From Gammaproteobacteria bacterium (GTDB lineage: Bacteria; Pseudomonadota; Gammaproteobacteria; Xanthomonadales; SZUA-36): 64,000 nt of DNA. The notes under the pieces are model-generated. The model ran no database searches, was not told the DNA's origin, and worked only from the letters and a program-made list of their open reading frames with translations. The DNA is taken from assembly GCA_021772915.1 (NCBI GenBank), contig JAJFLB010000031.1:1-64000 (forward strand), written 5' to 3'. This document shows, piece by piece, positions 9,602 to 18,172 of the stretch. The translations under genes were made by a program, and so were the position numbers. Position 1 is the stretch's first letter, and every line of letters begins with the position of its first letter.

Positions 9602-10441
9602 ATGACGACTGCCGACATTCGTCAGGATGCTGTAATGCTGAATGATGACTATCGTTACAAACGCTTCACAACCAGCCTGCTATTCCGAGATCTGCGATTT
9701 GCGAGGGACGCGGCAAAGCCTGGCGGACCCTTTCCGCAATTTAACCTGATGACCACTCGCGGTAACCGACTGTGTCGCGAATACGTTTTTGACGACAAGC
9801 CCGTTCTCTTCATTTGCGGCTCGTTGAGTTGCCCAATGACTGCAAGTGCCGCGCCAGGACTGGACGACTTATTTGACGAATTCGGCGATCAGGTGAAGTT
9901 TGTCACGCTCTATGTGCGCGAAGCCCATCCTGGCGAGTACATCAAACAGGCTGAAACTGAAGAGGAAAAGATGGATCATGCACGAGCCTTGGAGGACTTC
10001 TACTTCATACAGTGGACCGTGGCTGTCGATAATATCGATGGTGACTTACATCGTGCACTGGACCCGAAGCCCAACTCCGCGTTTTTGGTTGACAGCGATG
10101 GGACGATAATCTTTCGGTCATTGTGGGCATCTGACACCTGTACAATCCGCGGCGCTTTGGCCGCCGCCGTAGCAGGAGCGGTCGCGCCTGCGAAGCAAAG
10201 CACAGAAATGATCGGACCAGTGGTCGCTGCCATGGGATACGTCCGCGACGTGCTGGTTCGCAGTGGGCCTAGTGCCGTTCGGGAGTTGTGGCTTGCCGGC
10301 TTTCCAATGGCGTTGGCCAGCGCGTTCGCAAATCTTATTCCCTCGTCGTCGCCAGAAAGACGCGGTATCGCCGCCGTATCCATTCTCGCGTCAGCCACGG
10401 CTGCCGCGCTGACGATAATCACGTTTTGGATCTTGGACTGA
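9602..10441 (+). CDS. Deiodinase-like / thioredoxin-fold protein with C-terminal membrane segment
   Basis: PVLFICGSLSCPMT...VKFVTLYVREAHPGEYI resembles the iodothyronine deiodinase active-site and EAHP region; start ATG 9602 after aggagcaaat. Confidence 0.7.
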   Translation: MTTADIRQDAVMLNDDYRYKRFTTSLLFRDLRFARDAAKPGGPFPQFNLMTTRGNRLCREYVFDDKPVLFICGSLSCPMTASAAPGLDDLFDEFGDQVKFVTLYVREAHPGEYIKQAETEEEKMDHARALEDFYFIQWTVAVDNIDGDLHRALDPKPNSAFLVDSDGTIIFRSLWASDTCTIRGALAAAVAGAVAPAKQSTEMIGPVVAAMGYVRDVLVRSGPSAVRELWLAGFPMALASAFANLIPSSSPERRGIAAVSILASATAAALTIITFWILD

Positions 10442-10473
10442 CGATTTAGCCAAGTTATTGACAGGAGTACGAC

Positions 10474-11043
10474 ATGAAAAACTTTGACATCCATACAGTA
10501 GAAACAGCAGAAGCGTCGGCCGCCAAGATGCTCGACGATATCAATAGGGCTTACGGATTCATCCCGAATCTTTACGGTATTTTCGCCGAGTCTCCCGCTG
10601 CATTACGCGCTTACATGACCATGGGAAAAATCTTTGATGAGTCCTCGTTTTCGGCAACAGAAAGGCAATTGGTCATCCTCGCGGTCAGTCGATACAACGA
10701 GTGCGACTACTGCATGGCGGCGCATACAGTCGTGGCCGGGATGCAAAAGGTTCCCACTGACGTTATTGAGGCGATCCGAGAGGACCGCCCGATTGGCGAC
10801 GACAGACTGGAAGCACTACGGACTTTTGCTACAGCCGTTGTTCAAAGAAGAGGCTGGGTTTCGGATGACGACATTTCTGCGTTCCTCGCAGCAGGGTTCT
10901 CGCGGGCGCAGATACTTGAGGTAGTCCTGGGAGTCAGCTTTAAGACATTGAGCAACTACACAAACCACGTCGCCGATACAATTCTGGACGAAGCGTTTGA
11001 ATCTGGAGCGTGGTCACCTGTCGCCAAACGATTGGCAAGTTGA
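10474..11043 (+). CDS. Carboxymuconolactone decarboxylase family / AhpD-like peroxidase-related protein
   Basis: ERQLVILAVSRYNECDYCMAAHTVVA CxxC...H motif. Confidence 0.88.
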   Translation: MKNFDIHTVETAEASAAKMLDDINRAYGFIPNLYGIFAESPAALRAYMTMGKIFDESSFSATERQLVILAVSRYNECDYCMAAHTVVAGMQKVPTDVIEAIREDRPIGDDRLEALRTFATAVVQRRGWVSDDDISAFLAAGFSRAQILEVVLGVSFKTLSNYTNHVADTILDEAFESGAWSPVAKRLAS

Positions 11044-11141
11044 GTGTCGATGTCCAATTGGGAATCGCAGTGAAGACCGAATGAAATAGTGCACGCCCGT
11101 GGTGACGCATTCTTCAATCAGACGAAAGCTCATAGGAGACC

Positions 11142-12278
11142 ATGACAATGGCCGAAATAAACAGATCAGATGATGCGGGTCTAGCCATCTACGATGAGGC
11201 AATCAATAGAGGTGTCGCGCCATCTGCAACATTGGCCCTTGACCATGCACTTGATCACGCGAAGACGTGGCTAGACGGACTCGACCGCCGACCAGTGAGC
11301 CCAGAGATAGATCTAGCGTCGCTTCGAGATCGATTGGGAGGAGCAATGCCAGATCGAGGCATTTTGCCAGAGCGCGTCATCGACGAACTCGTCGCATTGT
11401 CTGAGAGCGGCCACATGGGTAGCGCGAGCGGACGATTCTTCGCGTGGGTTATTGGAGGTTCCCTCACTTCCGCGCTGGCCGCGGATTGGTTGGTGTCAAC
11501 ATGGGACCAGAATGCTGCCATTTACGCCTGCGGTCCCTCCGTTTCAGTGGTTGAGCAGACGGCGGGTGCGTGGATATTGGGATTACTCGACCTGCCACGT
11601 GAGGCGTCATTCGCTTTCACCACCGGTTGCCAATCCGCTCACGTGACCGGCCTGGCGGCCGCACAGCATTCACTGTTGATGCGCCAAGGTTGGAATGTGG
11701 AGGAAGAGAGTCTTTTCACCGCCCAGCGACTAACGGTCCTGACAACCGCTCAGCATCACGAATCGATTGAGCGCGCGGTTCGCTTCCTGGGTATTGGACG
11801 TAAGTCCATTGAGCTAATTCCTATGAATGAAAACGGCCAAGCTACTGCCACAGGGCTGAGCGCCGCTCTCCAAGACACTGACGGTCCCACGATTGTTGTC
11901 TTAAATGCCGCCGATCTCAATATCGGCGCATGCGACGACTTCAGTGAACTCATTCCAATCGCCCATGCCGCAAATGCATGGGTGCATATCGACGGAGCTT
12001 TCGGGCTTTTTGCCCGTGCGAGTCGGTCCAAGCGCCACTTGGTCGACGGTGTCGATCTTGCGGATAGCTGGGCGACAGAAGCGGAGAATAACGCGCGCAC
12101 GGCTGAGGTGATAGACCGCATCAATGCAACAGGCGAGGCGTTCTTTTCCGGGGTTGATTGGAAGGGAAAGCGAGCAATGCGTGTTAGCGTAATCAACTGG
12201 AGGACAACACTAGCTGACGTGGAAAGATCGATCGAGGCGGTGTCGACAGCACTGGATAACCGCCGGAACTTCAGATGA
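11142..12278 (+). pseudogene. Pyridoxal-dependent (group II) decarboxylase-like ORF lacking the catalytic-lysine segment
   Basis: WVHIDGAFGLFARAS...ADSWATEAENNARTAEVIDRI: sequence jumps from the ADSWAT motif, normally followed by D-[AG]-HKW, to the C-terminal domain. Confidence 0.7.
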
Positions 12279-12694
12279 ACCAGAATTCGATATTCCTATC
12301 TGTCCTCCTTCAGATCATGCTTGTCATTGCACTCTACATTTATCTGGCAATCGCCAAGTCCAGAGCTTCACACAGAGGAGAAGTAGACGAAGATCGGCGC
12401 GCACTTTTTGACGATGCATGGCCAGAGAGTGTCCTCAAAATCAATAACTGCATACGTAACCAATTTGAAGTACCGGTGCTGTTCTATGTATTAATAACCG
12501 TCTTGTGGAGTCTGGGCGCTGTCAATATCTTTGTCCACGTCGTTTCGTGGTTGTTCGTCGCGACACGCATCGTACACGCCTACATTCACACAGGCTCAAA
12601 CTACGTACCACTACGGCGAGGTGTGTTTAGCATTGGTATTTTGATTTTATTGGTATTGACCATTTTCGCTGTAGTTGCGTTATTTTCAGATTAA
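12275..12694 (+). CDS. MAPEG family membrane protein
   Basis: NNCIRNQFEVPVLFYVL...ATRIVHAYIHTGSNYVPLR MAPEG hallmarks. Confidence 0.85.
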   Translation: MNQNSIFLSVLLQIMLVIALYIYLAIAKSRASHRGEVDEDRRALFDDAWPESVLKINNCIRNQFEVPVLFYVLITVLWSLGAVNIFVHVVSWLFVATRIVHAYIHTGSNYVPLRRGVFSIGILILLVLTIFAVVALFSD

Positions 12695-12869
12695 CCAGTC
12701 GCAATTGCTTGGTTACTAACCGTGTAGCCTAACCAGCTTTGACGCAGCATCCGCAGATGAGTGCGTTTAACTTAATAAATTAATAAATGGGGTCACCCAT
12801 TAGCCGTCTCCGGTCAAGCGGCACAGAGCAGCCCTGATGTCAGTCACCATTTTATACTAATGGCAGTGA

Positions 12870-13220
12870 CCTGATTGCGCACATCACCACCACATTCATT
12901 GCAGGTATTAATATGCCCCAGGGCACCCTCTCTTGATGCTGCGCATCAATTCACCTTGTCGATGTTAAACACTCGTTTTAATAATTGTGCCCAGGTTATT
13001 GCCAAGGATGGCATGTATGCCGGTTTTGCAGGAGCAAAAACCGGTCATTGCCGCATGGCGCTCGGCCGGGCTTTGGTCTTGTTTATCGTTTACTGCTTTG
13101 GTCTTTTTACCCTTACCCCGTTTGGCCGGTGTCACCCTTGCCCGGTAGTGGCTATTGGGCTCGAATATCACATGGGTGGTACCGTTGGCATGCCTTGGTA
13201 CAGGCTGGTTCTACCTGTTT
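12870..13220 (-). pseudogene. Second IS91-type transposase remnant
   Basis: Minus strand MIFEPNSHYRARVTPAKRGKGKKTKAVNDKQDQSPAERHAAMT parallels VFAPNSKHRALVTPAKRGRGKKVKTPDEAQNQTPAEKQASMT of the first copy. Confidence 0.8.
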
Positions 13221-13386
13221 GTCTCAGCTAGGTGGAGTCATGGTATTCGTGGGGAAAGAAACGACTCTGCCGCTGCCTACACCCCACGAATCGTGGCGCA
13301 TTGACCTGTAACAGCATGTCTTGGTTATTGAGGTGTATGCTAGTTCCACATTCAGATACACAGTAGTAGCAAGTCGGGAGAGTACA

Positions 13387-13841
13387 ATGTTTGGGAAAAT
13401 AGTGGCAGGTATTGCTGGTGGGTTTTTGATCGCCATATTAGGCGCGGCTCTAGTTGCATTGGCTACAGTAAGCCCAGAAACAGGGGAAACTGCAGGTGCA
13501 GGAGGAGTGTTTTTTGGGTCTTGGGACTGGCATTAGCTGTCACCGCCGCCCGGCCGGCGAAAGCTTGGCGCCGTGTATTTCTAACTTCTGGAATTTTTTC
13601 TTTGGCACTTCCGCTCTCTACTATGGTGTTTGCAGGATCTGTCGCAACTGAAGCTGCCGCAGCTGCTGGTGAGCATGCGGCTGCTGCAGCTACCGGGGTA
13701 GTTATTGGCGGTGGTTTGATTACAGTTTTTGCTGGCTTTCTGGGTTTTTTCTTGGGCGCAGTGTTTTTGGTTGTCGGCTTTCTAATTGGCCGCGATAAGC
13801 AAGTAGTAGTTGTGCAAGCGCCATCAGATGGCGGTGAATAA
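13387..13841 (+). pseudogene. Small membrane protein split by a frameshift in a T-run
   Basis: ORF 13321-13536 (MFGKIVAGIAGGFL...) runs into ORF 13521-13841 in another frame at gtgttttttgggtc (~13508-13520). Confidence 0.6.
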
Positions 13842-14055
13842 ACTATTCTAGGGAATCACCGTCAATTGGCTGGCACTGACTGCTGCCCTGACTGCTGTTC
13901 TTTGCCTGTTGTCTGGCCTGGTCTATAGAAATATCTAGCAAAAATAATAGAGAAAACTCCACTTTATTAGAAGTCTGAGGAGTTCAATACCCCGTACGTT
14001 GCTGGTTTGTAAAGCAGAAACCATGGTCCAGCTGCGGTGAAGCGGTGTGTGGTCT

Positions 14056-15330
14056 TCAGTCGCCTTTCGGCTCGCGCCATTCGTCGATCGGGCCCGCGGA
14101 CTGGGACTGGGCGGAGAGCGATTCCGCACGCGGCTTGAGATCCTGCATGAGCAGTTCCTCGACCGTGTCGACGCCCGCTTCGACCAGGGCGACGCTGATC
14201 GCGTCCTCGTCGGTCAGGATCCGATGCCGACGCACGAGCTCCTTGAGAAATTCGGGCGTGTCGATGGCGTTGGTCAGGGCACTCTGGCGCAGCGTCTCCA
14301 TGGGGGCAAGAAAGATTACCGCGTCGTAGGCATCGAGCATGGTCGAATCAGGGGCGGCAGTCAGCATGTGGTTGCCCAGGTACCGATCGGCGCCGAACGG
14401 CGTGCCCTCGAACGGCACCGCCACCGGGCGATCGCCGTGGCTGGCGAAGGCGGCATCCCACAGACCCCGGGCGGGACGCACCCAGCCGATCTCGTAGTCA
14501 TTGAGGCCCTCGGCGCTGGCAGATTTTTTCGTCGGGGCAGTTTGTTTCTGTTCGATCGAAAGAAACACGTTGTGGAAGCGGATGGAGTAGGTCTTGCCCA
14601 GGTGCCATCGGGCGAAGAACGTGCCGAAGTTCCAGTGCAGCGAGCCGTCCTTTCGACGCACGCCCTTGTAGGCGTGACGGGTGTTGGTGAGAAAGATGCC
14701 CTTTCGGCCCGCCTTGAAGTACCCCAGTTCCGCCAGGGTGATCATGTACATGCTGTAGTCGAAGCTGAGCAGGGCGCGCTGGGTGAACAGTTGGTAATCG
14801 CGCGGGGTGTGAATCTCGGTCCAATACGTTGGATTGGCCACGCCGACGACGGTGATGCGCTGATCCTCGGGCTTCTCGCGGTTGGCCTCGTAGATGGCGT
14901 GCAGAAGGTCGTAATAGGTCTGATAGCGCCACCCGTATCCGCTGAAGTCATTCTGCAAGGCAGGATACAACAACGTTGGATCTTCAGGCGATGTCGAGAA
15001 GTACGCATCGAGATGCGGCTGATGCTTGATCGAGATCACCTCGATGAAGATCGTGGGGGCGAGGGCCTGAAACGCCGGTTCGAGCACCAGCTGTTGGTAG
15101 AACTCGAAGGGCTCCACCGCGTTGTGGAGCGCGTCGTCGAAGATGACCAGATCCCGCTGACCGAGCGTGTCGAGAATGAAGCGCACGGGATCCGCGCCCC
15201 GCTCTTCGAGGGCCTGTACGTAGCGCGCGAGACGATCGTCGACATCGCTTGATGCGGCGGAGTCTCCAGTGGCGGCGCATAGGATGAGCATCAGGATAGT
15301 CAGGAGGTGTCGGGTCATAGTGAGTCTCAA
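14056..15330 (-). CDS. Secreted hypothetical protein (signal peptide), 424 aa
   Basis: MTRHLLTILMLILCAATGDSAAS signal peptide on the minus strand; plus-strand 401 aa ORF lacks recognisable features. Confidence 0.65.
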   Translation of the reverse strand: MRLTMTRHLLTILMLILCAATGDSAASSDVDDRLARYVQALEERGADPVRFILDTLGQRDLVIFDDALHNAVEPFEFYQQLVLEPAFQALAPTIFIEVISIKHQPHLDAYFSTSPEDPTLLYPALQNDFSGYGWRYQTYYDLLHAIYEANREKPEDQRITVVGVANPTYWTEIHTPRDYQLFTQRALLSFDYSMYMITLAELGYFKAGRKGIFLTNTRHAYKGVRRKDGSLHWNFGTFFARWHLGKTYSIRFHNVFLSIEQKQTAPTKKSASAEGLNDYEIGWVRPARGLWDAAFASHGDRPVAVPFEGTPFGADRYLGNHMLTAAPDSTMLDAYDAVIFLAPMETLRQSALTNAIDTPEFLKELVRRHRILTDEDAISVALVEAGVDTVEELLMQDLKPRAESLSAQSQSAGPIDEWREPKGD

Positions 15331-15410
15331 TTATGATGGGGTATGGTGCGAGTATTCATCCAAACTAGTCATGCAGCCTCTCGATAGGGGCGAAGAGGCC
15401 CGCCGAGCCG

Positions 15411-15517
15411 AGAGTATAAGAGGGATAAACGCCCTTTGTCATGAAACTGACATGTATTGTCACAGCTTTTTGCATCAGCTTTTCATGTTTTTCAGTCAGG
15501 TCACCGCGAAATCTCAC
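15411..15517 (+). repeat. Copy B of the ~106 bp direct repeat (partner at 1354-1459)
   Basis: agagtataagagggataaacgccctttgtcatgaaactgac...cagcttttcatgtttttcagtcaggtcaccgcgaaatctcac. Confidence 0.7.
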
Positions 15518-16023
15518 CACCGCGGGTGATCCAGGCGACACCCCGTCCAAGTTACAACGGGCGATAAGGGAATCTGGCCTGACGCTTCAGAAAGTTCATG
15601 ATCACTTGAAATCCAACTACGGAGCGGAGCTGTTGCCAAGTTCCCTGAGCCGCTCAATCTCTCGTGGAACAATTCGGTTGCAACGTGCTTTGCAGATACT
15701 GGCGATATGTGGAGTGAGTGAGGTTGAGATCAAGGGTGTGGCAGTAGCCAGCGATTAATGCTTGTTCGGTGGTCGGGGTGTGCGAGCAATCCCATGCTGC
15801 CAACAAATGCTGGCAGTATTCGTTGTTGGTCTTGGTCGTCACAATGGCGCTTTTCTCAAAATGCTGTAAGTAAAGTGCCTTAACAATGCTCAATACCTGC
15901 GCTGTCATGGGGTTGTGGTACCGCAGGGTATTTGCACCAGGGCCCGATCGCTGACCTGAAATCCAGGCGTCCATAAACCCGGGTAACTGGCCAATACCCG
16001 AAAGTTTATGGTTTTCAGGTTTT

Positions 16024-16665
16024 CTATGGCTTGGGTCTTACTGACTTTTCTATTCTCACGCTTTGCCCAGGCATGACATGGAGGATCTGGTCTGCCAATA
16101 GCGGTGGCTCGCCGTGATGGGTGAGCAAAATGACTCTGGATTCCGCCCATTCGTGCAGCCAGTCGACAAGTTGATTGGCGCTGTGCTTATCCAGGTGAGA
16201 AAAAGTTTCATCAAGTAACAAAACACGGGGGTCTGCTGCCAGTGCGCAAACCAGCTCCGCTTTGCGTCGTTGACCGGCGCTAGCGTGCCCAAGTGGAAGC
16301 TGCAAATCCAAGTCCAGAGCCTGACAATAAATAGCGCCATCCCATGCCGGTACGCCACGCAGTGAGGCGGTGAATTGATAGGCTTCCTGTACTGTCAGAA
16401 AACCAGGTAGTTCCTGAGCCGACGGTACAAACGCCAATTGACGTCGTGCGTCTAATGAGGAATACACATCGTGTCCAGCCACCGAAACCTTACCGCTAGA
16501 GGGCTGAATTTCACCGGCAATTGCGCGCATCAGGCTGGTCTTTCCACCGCCGTTTGGACCCTTAAGGTAAATGAGCCCGGAGTTTACTGACAGGGTCATC
16601 GGACCGACCGAAAAAGACCCGCCAAAAGTTACTTTCAAATTTTTGATCTCAAGCCTGTTACCCAT
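16024..16665 (-). CDS. ABC transporter ATP-binding protein (CcmA-like)
   Basis: LKGPNGGGKTSLMRAIAG, LGHASAGQRRKAELVCALA, VLLLDETFSHLD. Confidence 0.92.
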   Translation of the reverse strand: MGNRLEIKNLKVTFGGSFSVGPMTLSVNSGLIYLKGPNGGGKTSLMRAIAGEIQPSSGKVSVAGHDVYSSLDARRQLAFVPSAQELPGFLTVQEAYQFTASLRGVPAWDGAIYCQALDLDLQLPLGHASAGQRRKAELVCALAADPRVLLLDETFSHLDKHSANQLVDWLHEWAESRVILLTHHGEPPLLADQILHVMPGQSVRIEKSVRPKP

Positions 16666-17908
16666 GTGTTCCGGTCTCTGTTTGCAGCGTAAATTTCTTC
16701 AGTCCTCGAACCATCAGTACAACGCCCGCTGGCACGACAAAACCAAGCATCGTGACATAAATCCAGGGTGGCAAAGTGGTTACCAGCAGCGTGTTGATCA
16801 GCGCTACCCACAGACCCCAACCGAGCGCAGTCCCGGTGTCCAAAAGTGTATGGCAGAATAAGCCACACAACACGACCAGCGAAGTCAAAATTTGTAATGT
16901 AAACAAGGTCAGGTATGCGGCACCCATTGCAGAACCCAATATACCAAGTAGCATAAAAACTGGAGCCGTCAGCAGAAAAACAAGACCCAAAAGCGCCAGA
17001 CCACGGTGGAGGTGACTTATTGGCCAGCGGTGCCGCATCAGCTCCGGGCCCAAATGTGTGGCCAGGCGTGAAAGTATTTCGTAGATCGGCGTGATGCCAA
17101 AAGCCAGCAGGGAACTACAAACGATAAAGGTCATCCTGCTTCCAGCTTCAGTATTTATTCTAATTGCAAGCATCATGAGTAATGTGACGACACCAAGCTG
17201 GACCAGCACAAAAAGCGTTTTCCTTTCCAGACACCACAAACATCTGAAATCGCGACGAATGACCGCCATGACCGGTGTTTTGCTTTTGAGGTTTCCCGGT
17301 TTTGCCTTTAAATGAGAAACAGTCTGTTCACGTATCGCTGAACTGCTCATGGGTAGAAAAGCGATGGTGATAATGATCGCCAACAAAGAGACCCAGCCTT
17401 GATAGGTATATGTGAACGTGAGTATAGCGAAGGAAGTGGTTCCGATAGTGAGCCATTTATATCTGCTTTTGCCGTGAAACGAAGCACCTAATATGATTGG
17501 CCAGGCAAGGCCAACAAACCCTAAATAATGGACCACCGTGTTGCCATGATTCGGGGCAAGCCACCAAATACCAATTAAGGGCAGGAATGCGATCAGAAGC
17601 GATGGTGCTAAAAAACGCACCCATCGCCATCGTGATATGGGCTGGCGCACCAGAAAAGCGATTGCTGGCTGACCCCAAACCGGTGCCAGGGCTTTTCCGG
17701 CAATGAGCCCCCAAAATAAGAAGAGGAACGTAAACAAAGCGGATAATCGTAGAGTTGGCCATATCGCGAGCTGGTTCCGCAAGGCATACCAATTCACACT
17801 CGCATCGGCGAGCACCACAACGAACAACAGGAACCCCAACGGTAACATGACCCTTCGATAGAACGGTCTGCCGATCAATTGGAAAAATAGACGATCATGG
17901 AGAGTCAA
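16658..17908 (-). CDS. ABC transporter-associated multi-pass membrane protein (permease)
   Basis: 416 aa hydrophobic protein overlapping the ATPase gene start. Confidence 0.75.
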   Translation of the reverse strand: MTLHDRLFFQLIGRPFYRRVMLPLGFLLFVVVLADASVNWYALRNQLAIWPTLRLSALFTFLFLFWGLIAGKALAPVWGQPAIAFLVRQPISRWRWVRFLAPSLLIAFLPLIGIWWLAPNHGNTVVHYLGFVGLAWPIILGASFHGKSRYKWLTIGTTSFAILTFTYTYQGWVSLLAIIITIAFLPMSSSAIREQTVSHLKAKPGNLKSKTPVMAVIRRDFRCLWCLERKTLFVLVQLGVVTLLMMLAIRINTEAGSRMTFIVCSSLLAFGITPIYEILSRLATHLGPELMRHRWPISHLHRGLALLGLVFLLTAPVFMLLGILGSAMGAAYLTLFTLQILTSLVVLCGLFCHTLLDTGTALGWGLWVALINTLLVTTLPPWIYVTMLGFVVPAGVVLMVRGLKKFTLQTETGTHG

Positions 17909-18172
17909 AGCTTCACTTCCTTGTTAATACGCGTGTTTGTGTTTTATAAATGGCCTCCAGATCAGTCCCTGACAGCAAATCTGCCCTCAGTTTGTCAATC
18001 CTCTTTATCCTTTCATGCATGCTCAGAATCACTTAATCGTTAGATGCGGGCGGTTCAATCGCTATATTGCCAGATACCACAGCGAACTGAATGGAGTATG
18101 GAGAAGGGAACACTTTTTTTTGCCACCCTTTTGAGACCATCAGAACTTTCCTTTGGTTGTAGGGGGGCGGAC

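Noticed and set aside
14047-15252. 401 aa plus-strand ORF
   Set aside because: Antisense shadow of the minus-strand gene 14056-15330, which has a clear signal peptide; the plus translation is low-complexity R/V/G-rich with no motif
15654-15974. Minus-strand 106 aa ORF (MDAWISGQRSGPG...)
   Set aside because: No motif, and no clear support for coding; overlaps the plus-strand 105 aa ORF, which is also weak because its first ~25 codons lie in the 106-bp repeat
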